Origin: OLB4 sp002050165 | Lineage (GTDB): Bacteria; Bacteroidota; Ignavibacteria; Tepidaquicellales; Tepidaquicellaceae | NCBI GenBank assembly: GCA_030263475.1 | Contig: SZPC01000008.1 | Location: 68,949 to 132,948, forward strand | Length of the DNA: 64,000 nucleotides | Direction of reading: 5' to 3' | Shown: piece by piece, positions 16,364 through 24,157 of the stretch | Layout of the letters: each line of letters starts with the position of its first letter | Numbering within the stretch: the first letter of the stretch is position 1 | Made by a program: the position numbers and the translations under genes | Notes under the pieces: generated by a model | What the model was told of the DNA's origin: nothing | What the model saw: only the letters and a program-made list of their open reading frames with translations | Database searches by the model: none

Positions 16364-17326
16364 ATGAATAACACAGTAAATCACCACAGAGTAATTATAA
16401 TCGGCTCGGGACCTGCGGGTTTCACTGCAGCGCTTTACACGGCACGGGCAAATTTAGCACCTGTTCTTTTTGAAGGTAATCAACCCGGGGGACAATTGAT
16501 GATAACAACGGAAGTTGAAAATTATCCCGGTTTTGAACATGGAATTATGGGACCGGAGTTGATGGAGATTATGCGGAAACAAGTACACAGATTTGGCGCA
16601 AAATCTGTGTATCGGTACATTAACAAAGTCGAACTTGATAAACACCCATTCACTTTGCACTCTGACGATGGACAGATATACACCTGCGATGCATTGATTA
16701 TTTCGACAGGTGCATCGGCGAAATTATTGGGCTTACCGTCTGAATCGAAGTTTATGGGATACGGAGTTTCAGCTTGCGCAACCTGCGATGGGTTTTTCTT
16801 TAAAAATCAACGGGTACTTGTCATCGGTGGCGGCGATACTGCAATGGAAGAAGCTGACTACTTAACCAAACATGCTAGCGAGGTAACCGTTATCCACAGA
16901 CGGGAAGAATTTCGGGCTTCAAAGATAATGCTTGAGAGAGTTCAGAAGAATCCGAAAATTAAAATTGTAACAAATACGGTTCTGGAAGAAGTTATCGGAA
17001 AAGAGGAGAATGGAAATAAATCTGTTTCAGGTGCAAGGTTAAAAAACGTTAAAACCGGCGACATTACTGAAATGGATGTGGAAGGAATTTTCATTGCGAT
17101 AGGACATGAACCTAATACGGCAATATTCAAAGGGCAAATCGAAATGGACGATGTCGGGTACATTAAAACAAGGAAAGAGAATACATATACAAATATTGAA
17201 GGCGTTTTCGCATGTGGCGATGCTCAGGATTCGGTTTATCGTCAGGCAATTACCGCTGCCGGTACCGGATGCATGGCAGCAATAGACGCTGAAAGATGGC
17301 TTACGGAAAAAGGTTTTACAGATTGA
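16364..17326 (+). CDS. trxB: Thioredoxin-disulfide reductase
   Basis: This 320-residue flavoenzyme reduces thioredoxin with NADPH. It has the FAD-binding GSGPAGFTAALYTARANL near the N-terminus, the redox-active ACATCDGFFF (two cysteines around residues 137-140), the NADPH-binding VIGGGDTAMEEADYLTKHA, and the C-terminal FACGDAQDSVYRQAITAAGTGC FAD motif. Length and order are standard for the low-molecular-weight bacterial enzyme. It is translationally adjacent to the TPR gene (stop TAA, then ATG) and 18 bases upstream of the homogentisate dioxygenase. A probable partner, thioredoxin, is at 50702. Confidence 0.96.
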   Translation: MNNTVNHHRVIIIGSGPAGFTAALYTARANLAPVLFEGNQPGGQLMITTEVENYPGFEHGIMGPELMEIMRKQVHRFGAKSVYRYINKVELDKHPFTLHSDDGQIYTCDALIISTGASAKLLGLPSESKFMGYGVSACATCDGFFFKNQRVLVIGGGDTAMEEADYLTKHASEVTVIHRREEFRASKIMLERVQKNPKIKIVTNTVLEEVIGKEENGNKSVSGARLKNVKTGDITEMDVEGIFIAIGHEPNTAIFKGQIEMDDVGYIKTRKENTYTNIEGVFACGDAQDSVYRQAITAAGTGCMAAIDAERWLTEKGFTD

Positions 17327-17344
17327 AAAATTTAATTTCTAAAA

Positions 17345-18502
17345 ATGACTTACTATCATAAACTGGGATCAATCCCACAGAAAAGACATACCCAATTTAA
17401 AAAATCTGATGGTTCACTTTACAAGGAAGAACTGATATCAACAATTGGTTTCGATAGCATTCTTACAAATAGCTATCACATTAATTCACCTGCGAAAATC
17501 GAGGGAATTGACAATGAAGTTGTAACATTTAAAATTCATGAATGGGATTCCGCCACGCTTCGACCCTATCATTTCAAAACGAAAGGATTAGAGCGGGACG
17601 GCGATTTTGTTACCGGACGAAAAGTAATAATGTACAATAACGAAGTCTTGATGAGTGTTTGCCGGCCTGCAAATGAAATGGATTACTTCTATAAAAATGC
17701 ATCTTGTGATGAAGTTGTTTTTGTCCACGAAGGCGAAGGTGAATTGCAATCTCAACTTGGAGTTCTGAAATATCGGGAAGGTGATTACATTGTAATTCCT
17801 AGGGGTACAATATCAAAATTCACTTCAGTAAAACCAGCACGATTACTTATATTCGAAGCTTTTGGTCCGATAACTGTTCCGAAAAGGTACAGGAATGAAT
17901 TCGGTCAGTTCCTGGAACATTCACCCTATTGTGAACGCGATATCAAGGTACCGGACAAACTCCTGACTATTGACGAGAAAGGAGATTTTATAGTTAAAGT
18001 CAAGAAAGGTATGCAAATGATTTCCGTACATTATTCATTTCACCCGTTTGATGTTATCGGTTGGGATGGTTATTGGTATCCGTGGATTTTCAATATTGAG
18101 GATTTTATGCCAATCACCGGAAAGGTACATATGCCTCCTACTGTTCATCAGACGTTTGACGGTCCGGGATTTGTAATATGTTCTTTTTGTCCGAGATTGC
18201 TTGATTATCACCCTCTTGCAGTCCCGATACCGTACAATCACAGCAATATAGACGCAGATGAGATGTTGTACTACGTTGATGGAAATTTCAGTTCGCGAAA
18301 AGGTGTTGAGTATGCCTCAATAAGTTTACATCCTGATGGCATTCCTCACGGACCGCATCCGGGTACAGTTGAAGCAGCACTTGGGAAAAAAGAAACTCTT
18401 GAAACAGCAGTAATGATGGATACATTCAACCCGTTGAAATTGACAAATTGGGCAAAGGCGTTCAACGATGAGAATTATTATCTGAGTTGGAGGGAAAGTT
18501 AA
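17345..18502 (+). CDS. hmgA: Homogentisate 1,2-dioxygenase
   Basis: This 385-residue cupin-type enzyme opens the ring of homogentisate to maleylacetoacetate in tyrosine/phenylalanine breakdown. Recognisable blocks are VFVHEGEGELQSQLG, FHPFDVIGWDGYWYPWIFNI, PPTVHQTFDGPGFVICSFCPR, YNHSNIDADEMLYY (the His and Glu iron ligands) and HPDGIPHGPHPGT (the third ligand region). It is shorter than the human enzyme but like Bacteroidetes homologues. No maleylacetoacetate isomerase or fumarylacetoacetase gene is nearby. It follows trxB by 18 bases and overlaps the convergent receiver-like gene by four bases. Oxygen dependence implies aerobic growth at least at times. Confidence 0.9.
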   Translation: MTYYHKLGSIPQKRHTQFKKSDGSLYKEELISTIGFDSILTNSYHINSPAKIEGIDNEVVTFKIHEWDSATLRPYHFKTKGLERDGDFVTGRKVIMYNNEVLMSVCRPANEMDYFYKNASCDEVVFVHEGEGELQSQLGVLKYREGDYIVIPRGTISKFTSVKPARLLIFEAFGPITVPKRYRNEFGQFLEHSPYCERDIKVPDKLLTIDEKGDFIVKVKKGMQMISVHYSFHPFDVIGWDGYWYPWIFNIEDFMPITGKVHMPPTVHQTFDGPGFVICSFCPRLLDYHPLAVPIPYNHSNIDADEMLYYVDGNFSSRKGVEYASISLHPDGIPHGPHPGTVEAALGKKETLETAVMMDTFNPLKLTNWAKAFNDENYYLSWRES

Positions 18503-18870
18503 TATTTGAAAATATTATCGATTGCTGTGTGAAACTCGAGTAGAGTCATTATACTGTCGCAACCGGATTTGAATATTTTTGATTTTTGTTCTTTTGAAAA
18601 TTCGACAGGAGATATTCCGATTATTTTCATTGTCGTCGATGAACTGTTACTTCTGATAGCAACGATTGCATCAAGCGCATGAATGAAAGCAAGGTCAATT
18701 ATTACCATTGCAGAATTCTCTTCTGACGACTTTTGAACTAAATCGTCAACTTCGGAAATGAATTCAACCGTTATCTGGTGATTTAGTTTGGTAAGCGTTA
18801 ACGCTTTAATTTTGATGAATGAAATCAGCTCATCATTACTTGAGATAGCGAGGATTCTTCTTGTTGTCAT
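18499..18870 (-). CDS. Degenerate response-regulator receiver-like protein
   Basis: This 123-residue single-domain protein has the alternating strand-helix pattern of a CheY-like receiver: ILAISSNDELISFI, then AMVIIDLAFIHALDAIVAIR with an Asp at the phosphoacceptor position (near residue 60), then MKIIGISP. The N-terminal acidic pair is reduced to SSND, and the conserved Lys-Pro of the last strand is missing (CDSIMTLLEF instead). Phosphorylation may be impaired, or the protein may act as a phosphorylation-independent module. No output domain or kinase is close. Its end overlaps hmgA; its start is divergent from the glutaminase gene by 62 bases. Confidence 0.6.
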   Translation of the reverse strand: MTTRRILAISSNDELISFIKIKALTLTKLNHQITVEFISEVDDLVQKSSEENSAMVIIDLAFIHALDAIVAIRSNSSSTTMKIIGISPVEFSKEQKSKIFKSGCDSIMTLLEFHTAIDNIFKY

Positions 18871-18932
18871 CTTAAACTTAATCTATCAATAAATGAAATA
18901 TTGTTCAATTTATAAATCAAATAAAGGAAAAA

Positions 18933-19781
18933 TTGGAACAAACTAATATACGTATTGCGATCCTTGATTTATACAATAATGAAGAAAATCAGGGTATGCG
19001 CTGTATTCAGGATATACTCAAAGAAACAGATGGAAAATATGACAGGGTAAAGATATGTTACGATATATATGAAGTGAGATACAAAAATGATGCACCGGAT
19101 CAGAGTTACGATATTTACATTTCCTCTGGTGGTCCCGGCAGCCCATTTGAAGGCGTAGGGATGCCATGGGAGGCATCTTATTTTAAACTGCTCGATAAGT
19201 TGGTAGCAAACAATGAGAATCCCGCCAACAGAAAGAAATATATATTTTTTATATGTCATTCATTTCAGATGATGGTGAGATATTTTAAGCTTGCTGAGAT
19301 AGTAAAAAGAGAACGTCGTGCATTCGGAATTTTTCCGATTTACAAAACTGAGTCTGGTTTAAGCGATCCGTTATTATGTAATCTTGCAAATCCGTTTTAC
19401 GCTGCTGATTTCAGGGAGTGGCAGGTGCTGAACCCCGATTCGGAAGTGTTAGATAAAACCGGTGCGGAAATTCTTGCAATCGAACGGGAGCGCCCGGATT
19501 TTCCGGAAAATCGCGCGCTTATGGCAATAAGAATATCCGATGAAATAGTTGGTACACAATTCCATCCTGAGGCGGATCCATCAAGTATGATTTACCACTT
19601 CAGACAACCTGAACGAAAACAACAGGTCATTAATGAATTCAATGAAAATGCATATTATGAAATGTTGCAACACCTTGAAGAACCTGATAACATCATTAGA
19701 ACGAAAAATTGTATTCTCCCTGGATTTCTGGTTTCTGCTATTGATTCAATGACAGTGGGAAAGTTAGAATCGGTTTTGTGA
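18933..19781 (+). CDS. Class I glutamine amidotransferase-like protein of a ligase cluster
   Basis: This 282-residue cytoplasmic protein has a triad-type class I glutaminase domain. ISSGGPGSPFEG forms the oxyanion region, FICHSFQMM carries the nucleophilic Cys (about residue 108), and TQFHPEADPSS carries the His and Glu (about residues 211-213). This is the architecture of GMP synthase-type amidotransferase domains that release ammonia from glutamine. It is neither fused to nor next to guaB or guaA. A partner ligase downstream could use the ammonia, or the domain could act as a gamma-glutamyl hydrolase. The start is TTG at 18933 with an AAAGGAAAAA tract just upstream. It opens a four-gene set with two ATP-grasp-type proteins and a GCS2-type ligase. 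Confidence 0.8.
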   Translation: MEQTNIRIAILDLYNNEENQGMRCIQDILKETDGKYDRVKICYDIYEVRYKNDAPDQSYDIYISSGGPGSPFEGVGMPWEASYFKLLDKLVANNENPANRKKYIFFICHSFQMMVRYFKLAEIVKRERRAFGIFPIYKTESGLSDPLLCNLANPFYAADFREWQVLNPDSEVLDKTGAEILAIERERPDFPENRALMAIRISDEIVGTQFHPEADPSSMIYHFRQPERKQQVINEFNENAYYEMLQHLEEPDNIIRTKNCILPGFLVSAIDSMTVGKLESVL

Positions 19782-19845
19782 AATGAAAATTAATTAATCA
19801 AAGATTCAGATATACATTAACATATTAAATCCACTTCGATTTTCT

Positions 19846-19853
19846 TAAATTTG
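19846..19853 (+). promoter_or_regulatory. Possible Bacteroidetes-type -7 promoter element
   Basis: TAAATTTG at 19846-19853 matches the TAnnTTTG -7 consensus known from Bacteroides promoters and lies 37 bases before the ATG of the ATP-grasp gene. No clear TTTG/TTG -33 partner is present, so this is tentative. If real, the ligase genes could be transcribed separately from the glutaminase gene. Confidence 0.25.
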
Positions 19854-19890
19854 TATCTTTAAATAAACTACATTAAAAACCCAGTTATTC

Positions 19891-20856
19891 ATGAAAAAGA
19901 TAGGAATACTTTTCGGGATGGAAAACACCTTTCCGCCAGCATTTGTTGAACGCGTAAATCAAAAGCTCGCTGATGAAGGTATTAGAGATATTGTAGCGGA
20001 GTTCGTAAAAATTGATAAGGTATTACAGGGACAGTCAGACGAATATGCTGTTATAATTGACAGAATATCACAGGACGTTCCATTTTATCGCGGTTATCTA
20101 AAAAATGCTGCGATTTCAGGGACTGCCGTTTTAAATAATCCTTTCTGGTGGAGTGCGGACGACAAGTTTTTTAATAATGCACTTGCAACAAAGATAGGAG
20201 TCGCAGTTCCGAAAACTGTATTGCTTCCTTCAAACGAGCATCCGAAAGACACCACAACAGAATCGTTCAGGAACCTTGCATTCCCGCTTGCATGGGAAGA
20301 TATTTTTGAATATATCGGGTGGCCTGCATATTTTAAACCATTTTCCGGTGGTGGTTGGAAAAACGTATATCAACTTAACGATTCAGAATCCTTCTTCAAA
20401 GCATATTCTGAAACAGGCGATCTCGTTATGATGCTTCAGGAAGAGATTAAATTTGATGCGTATTTCAGATGTTACTGTATTGACAGGAAGGATGTGAAGA
20501 TAATGCCATATGAGCCAAGAAATCCGCACCATTTGAGATACGTTGCAGAGTTTAACCATATACCGAGGGAGTTGCTTGAAAGGATTCACTCTGATGTACT
20601 CAAATTAAATAATGCGTTAGGATATGACTTCAACACAGTTGAATTTGCAGTTCGTGATGGTATTCCTTACGCTATAGATTTTTGTAATCCCGCTCCCGAT
20701 GCAGAGAAGACATCAGTAGGCGAGGAAAACTTCAACTGGGTAGTTGAAGCCGCAGCAAATATGGCTGTCAGGCGAGCGAAAGCACACAGAGACGGTCAAA
20801 ACAATCTTACGTGGGGGAGTTTTGTGAAGGAATTTTCTTCAAATAATAATTCTTAA
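19891..20856 (+). CDS. ATP-grasp carboxylate-amine ligase, uncharacterised
   Basis: This 321-residue protein has features of the ATP-grasp fold: a pre-ATP-grasp region with FWWSADDKFFNNALATKIGVAVPKTVLLP, the lysine-glycine motif AYFKPFSGGGWKNVY (about residues 149-163), VMMLQEEIKFDAYFRCYCI, and the metal-binding FAVRDGIPYAIDFCNPAPD (acidic and Asn residues near the C-terminus). ATP-grasp enzymes join a carboxylate, activated as acyl phosphate, to an amine. The substrates are unknown. It looks like RimK/D-Ala ligase relatives rather than purine enzymes. It lies between the glutaminase and GCS2-type genes, with 109- and 97-base gaps. Confidence 0.78.
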   Translation: MKKIGILFGMENTFPPAFVERVNQKLADEGIRDIVAEFVKIDKVLQGQSDEYAVIIDRISQDVPFYRGYLKNAAISGTAVLNNPFWWSADDKFFNNALATKIGVAVPKTVLLPSNEHPKDTTTESFRNLAFPLAWEDIFEYIGWPAYFKPFSGGGWKNVYQLNDSESFFKAYSETGDLVMMLQEEIKFDAYFRCYCIDRKDVKIMPYEPRNPHHLRYVAEFNHIPRELLERIHSDVLKLNNALGYDFNTVEFAVRDGIPYAIDFCNPAPDAEKTSVGEENFNWVVEAAANMAVRRAKAHRDGQNNLTWGSFVKEFSSNNNS

Positions 20857-20953
20857 GTTCAGTGATTTTTATTAATCAACAAATTTTATCCCGATATAAT
20901 CCTTTCGTGAGCCCGCAAGGAATTTTGGGGTTAAGACAAAATAAATATTTTTT

Positions 20954-22069
20954 ATGAGCCCCAAAAAACTTTATACTTTAGGGATAGAAGAAGAATTTCA
21001 GTTGGTTCACCCTGAAACGAGGGAATTACATACGCACGTAAACTCAATTTTTGACGTCGCATCAAAAAAGCCCGGTCAAGAGCTCAAACCTGAAATGCAT
21101 AAATCTGTGGTTGAAGTTGGAACTCAGATTTGTACTGATATAAAAGATGCGCGAAAGCAGGTTACCCAAATGAGAAGAGATCTTGCAAACCTTGCAATTG
21201 AGAATGATATGAGAATTGCAGCTTCCGGAACGCATCCGTTTTCACATTGGCGCGATCAGGAAATAACAGACCATCCGAGGTATCACGAGATTGTTAATGA
21301 GATGCAGGAAGCGGCCCGGGCGAATTTAATTTTTGGTCTTCACGTTCACGTCGGGATTGATAACCGTGATGTCGGAATTCATATCATGAATGCAGCGCGA
21401 TATTTTATCCCTCATATTTTTGCACTTTCTACAAATTCACCGTTTTGGCTGGGAAGAAATACCGGATTTAAATCGTACAGGGTTAAAGTATTTGATAAAT
21501 TTCCGCGTACCGGAATTCCTGACTATTTCAGCAGTGTTGCTGAATACGATAACTTTGTCAACACTCTGATAAAAACAAACTGCATAGATAACGCAAAAAA
21601 AATCTGGTGGGATATCAGGCTACACCCGTTTTTTGAAACGCTCGAATTCCGTGTATGTGATGTTACAATGAGGATTGATGAAACCATTGCGCTTGCGGCG
21701 CTCATACAAGCGGTTGTTGTCAAACTTCATAAACTTATAAAACAAAATCTGGGATTTAGAATTTACCGCAGGGCATTGATTGCGGAAAATAAGTTCAGGG
21801 CATCAAGATACGGCATTGAAGGGAAATTGATTGACTTCGGTAAAACAGAAGAAGTTCCGTTTATCAGTCTTGCACACGAATTGCTCGAGTTTATTGATGA
21901 TGTTGTTGATGAACTTGATAGCCGCGAAGAGATAAGTTATATTTTTAAAATTCTTGAAGATGGTACCGGAGCCGAGAGACAACTGAAAGTTTTTGAAGAA
22001 ACCGGCGATTTGAAAAAAGTTACAGACTTCATCGTACAGGAAACCCATTACGGGCTAAACATACTTTAA
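20954..22069 (+). CDS. YbdK/GCS2-family carboxylate-amine ligase (COG2170-like)
   Basis: This 371-residue protein belongs to the glutamate-cysteine ligase type 2 family. TLGIEEEFQLVHPETREL holds the acidic metal-binding residues at the N-terminus. AASGTHPFSHWRDQEITDHPRY, GLHVHVGIDNRDVGIHIMNAARYFIPHIFALSTNSPFW and FETLEFRVCDVTMRIDE are the family blocks in order. Members ligate glutamate (or another gamma-carboxylate) to an amine at the expense of ATP; YbdK itself has weak gamma-glutamylcysteine ligase activity. Length is standard. The ATG at 20954 follows a 97-base gap after the ATP-grasp gene, and the next ligase-like gene begins five bases after its stop. The context indicates a specialised pathway rather than general glutathione synthesis. 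Confidence 0.88.
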   Translation: MSPKKLYTLGIEEEFQLVHPETRELHTHVNSIFDVASKKPGQELKPEMHKSVVEVGTQICTDIKDARKQVTQMRRDLANLAIENDMRIAASGTHPFSHWRDQEITDHPRYHEIVNEMQEAARANLIFGLHVHVGIDNRDVGIHIMNAARYFIPHIFALSTNSPFWLGRNTGFKSYRVKVFDKFPRTGIPDYFSSVAEYDNFVNTLIKTNCIDNAKKIWWDIRLHPFFETLEFRVCDVTMRIDETIALAALIQAVVVKLHKLIKQNLGFRIYRRALIAENKFRASRYGIEGKLIDFGKTEEVPFISLAHELLEFIDDVVDELDSREEISYIFKILEDGTGAERQLKVFEETGDLKKVTDFIVQETHYGLNIL

Positions 22070-22074
22070 TAATT

Positions 22075-23259
22075 ATGATAAAATCCATTCGGAACAGTTA
22101 CAATTCGGAATTTACAGTTGAAAAATACGAAAAGTTTGTGAAGTCGCTTAATGATGAGTTCGGGATTAATATTGAATTCAGGGTAAGTGAAACTCCCTTT
22201 TTTATTGATAAAGACCTGAAAGCGAAAGTTAATTTAGCAATCAGTAATATAACTTCACAAATTAAATCGGAAACTTTCCTGTCGAAAATTGATAAAGCGG
22301 TTCCGGAAAATTTAAAAGTCCCGAATGAAGTACCATATGCAGATGTGCTCTCGTTGGATTTTGCAATTTGCAAAGATGAAAGCGGAGAGTTTATACCTAA
22401 GCTGATTGAGCTTCAAGGATTCGCGTCACTGTATTTTTATCAGGTACTGCTGGATCAAAAGTTCAGGGAATTTTTCAATATACCTGAAAATTGCAGGAGT
22501 TTGTTCGATGGAATAGATTACGACGAATATTTTAAAATTTTAAATGATGTAATTATTGGTGGCGCAGATCCGGAAAATGTTATATTGCTTGAGATAGAAC
22601 CGGAAAAGCAGAAAACATTTATTGATTTCCTGTGTACCGAAAAATATATCGGGATTCAATCAGTCTGCATTTCGGATATTGTCAAACAGGGCAATAAATT
22701 GTATTACCAGAAAAGCGGAAAGCTTACACCAATTGAGCGAATTTACAATCGGGTAATTTTTGATGAACTGTTGAAACGACCGGATATCAAATACGACTTT
22801 AAGTTTCAGGACGATCTCGATGTACGATTTGTTGCACATCCAAATTGGTTTTTCAAAATAAGTAAGTATGCGTTACCGTTCCTTTCCGGAGTTTATGTTC
22901 CGGAAACAAAATTTTTACATCAGGTTACAGAAATTCCCAATGATTTGGAAAACTACATACTCAAGCCGTTATTTTCATTTGCAGGATCAGGAGTGAAATA
23001 TGATATAATTCTCGATGAACTTAAAGCAATAACGGATAAAGAAAACTATATTCTCCAGAAAAAAGTAAACTACGAACCGTTGATACAAACACCGGATATC
23101 CCCGCCAAAGCAGAACTCCGGATACTGATGGTTTACTTTAACGGGGATTACATTCCGTTGAATAATCTCGTAAGATTAAGCAAAGGAAAAATGATGGGTG
23201 TGGATTTCAATAAAGATAAATCCTGGGTCGGGTCAAGTATCGCTTACTTTGAAACCTGA
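22075..23259 (+). CDS. ATP-grasp-like protein, uncharacterised, coupled to the YbdK-family gene
   Basis: This 394-residue protein has no family I can name with certainty. The C-terminal third carries an ATP-grasp-like segment: NYILKPLFSFAGSGVKYDI (lysine and glycine loop, about residues 302-320), ENYILQKKVNYEPL and AELRILMVYFNGD. The N-terminal half contains IELQGFASLYFYQVLLDQKFREFF and a Rossmann-like middle with VILLEIEPEKQKTFIDFL, resembling the layout of glutathionylspermidine-synthase-like ligases. It is five bases downstream of the GCS2 gene and almost certainly co-transcribed with it. It probably catalyses another ATP-dependent amide bond in the same pathway. The 3' end overlaps a small convergent gene by 16 bases. 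Confidence 0.65.
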   Translation: MIKSIRNSYNSEFTVEKYEKFVKSLNDEFGINIEFRVSETPFFIDKDLKAKVNLAISNITSQIKSETFLSKIDKAVPENLKVPNEVPYADVLSLDFAICKDESGEFIPKLIELQGFASLYFYQVLLDQKFREFFNIPENCRSLFDGIDYDEYFKILNDVIIGGADPENVILLEIEPEKQKTFIDFLCTEKYIGIQSVCISDIVKQGNKLYYQKSGKLTPIERIYNRVIFDELLKRPDIKYDFKFQDDLDVRFVAHPNWFFKISKYALPFLSGVYVPETKFLHQVTEIPNDLENYILKPLFSFAGSGVKYDIILDELKAITDKENYILQKKVNYEPLIQTPDIPAKAELRILMVYFNGDYIPLNNLVRLSKGKMMGVDFNKDKSWVGSSIAYFET

Positions 23260-23450
23260 TTTAACCACCTTATCTGTAAATTTAACTCCTGCGAAGTAAT
23301 TATCTCGGGTTTTCCTTTTCTTAAATCTTGCCGCCGGATTTCCGATTTTATGACCTCACTTAACATATTGAATACCGATGTGTCTAATTCAATTTCGATT
23401 TCACCATTGTCTGTGATTACGGTGATTTTTTGATTTGTAGTCTCTCCCAT
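23244..23450 (-). CDS. Small conserved-looking hypothetical protein, 68 residues
   Basis: The frame is open further upstream, but the preferred start is the ATG at 23450. The upstream extension is a run of Phe/Leu/Ile/Lys codons made of AT-rich intergenic DNA. The resulting 68-residue protein (starting MGETTNQKITVITDNGEIEIE, cytoplasmic, acidic then basic) has an N-terminal beta-hairpin-like segment and a helical EVIKSEIRRQDLRKG region. I do not recognise a family. It is convergent with the ATP-grasp-like gene, overlapping it by 16 bases, and 218 bases downstream of Dps, beyond that gene's terminator. Confidence 0.5.
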   Translation of the reverse strand: MGETTNQKITVITDNGEIEIELDTSVFNMLSEVIKSEIRRQDLRKGKPEIITSQELNLQIRWLNQVSK

Positions 23451-23601
23451 AAAAAAATTTTTTTGACAAATATAGAAGAGAAAGAGAAGATTCTTATGGA
23501 GAAATATCTTAAAAGGTACGAACAGAAATAAGCAAACTAAGAAAAAACGTAAATAAATAATTAAAAATCCAATTAAACGAAAATAATAAACCCGGAAACG
23601 T

Positions 23602-23635
23602 AAAAAACCCGAAAGGTTAAAACTCACTTTCGGGT
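23602..23635 (-). terminator. Rho-independent terminator of dps
   Basis: A perfect 9-bp stem (ACCCGAAAG at 23607-23615 with CTTTCGGGT at 23627-23635) is followed on the minus strand by a run of six T. It lies 34 bases after the Dps stop codon and would end the leftward transcript coming from the CBS/AAA+/Dps genes. Confidence 0.85.
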
Positions 23636-23668
23636 GTAAATTAGAAATTTAACATAAGTGCTTAAAAC

Positions 23669-24136
23669 TCAAGCCTGGCTTGACCTGAGCATCCATGAAG
23701 TTTTTTCGTGAATCTGCGCCCGTTGAGTAAGCAAATCAACTGTCGGGTCATCACCGGCCTCGGAAGCAATAGTGATTCCGCTTTTAGCAACTTTTGCTAC
23801 ACCTTCGTTGTCAATTGCAAGTACCTTTATCATTTCATCAGCTGATAATGATTCTTTTGATTCTTTTATGTTGGACAATTCTGAGAATTCCATGAATGAA
23901 CCCGGCGCTTTGGCGCCAAGAGTCGTGATTCTTTCCGCGATCTCGTCTATTGCGGTTGCCAGAGCGGTATATTGTTCTTCAAACATTTTGTGGAGCTCAT
24001 AAAACCGTGGCCCTTTAACATTCCAGTGAAAGTTCTGGGTTTTTAAATATAGCATATATGAATCCGCCAGAAGAACCGATAGGTTTTTGCAAATCTGTTC
24101 CCTCTGTTCGCGGGAAATGTCAATGTCAACTTCCAT
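23669..24136 (-). CDS. dps: Dps-family ferritin-like DNA protection protein
   Basis: This 155-residue four-helix protein matches Dps. The helix with YLKTQNFHWNVKGPRFYELHKMFEEQYTALATAIDEIAERI contains the His and acidic residues of the inter-subunit ferroxidase site and the DEIAER signature. Dps dodecamers oxidise and store iron using hydrogen peroxide and protect DNA. The C-terminus is normal in length (EKTSWMLRSSQA). The gene is 21 bases downstream of the AAA+ ATPase gene, so it can be co-transcribed, and a strong terminator follows. Confidence 0.93.
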   Translation of the reverse strand: MEVDIDISREQREQICKNLSVLLADSYMLYLKTQNFHWNVKGPRFYELHKMFEEQYTALATAIDEIAERITTLGAKAPGSFMEFSELSNIKESKESLSADEMIKVLAIDNEGVAKVAKSGITIASEAGDDPTVDLLTQRAQIHEKTSWMLRSSQA

Positions 24137-24157
24137 TTTTAACTCCTTAATTTAAAT

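Noticed and set aside
23451..23627. N-terminal extension of the small gene at 23244 (59 extra residues rich in Phe/Leu)
   Set aside because: It runs through the dps terminator hairpin and AT-rich spacer DNA; the internal ATG at 23450 gives a sensible soluble protein.
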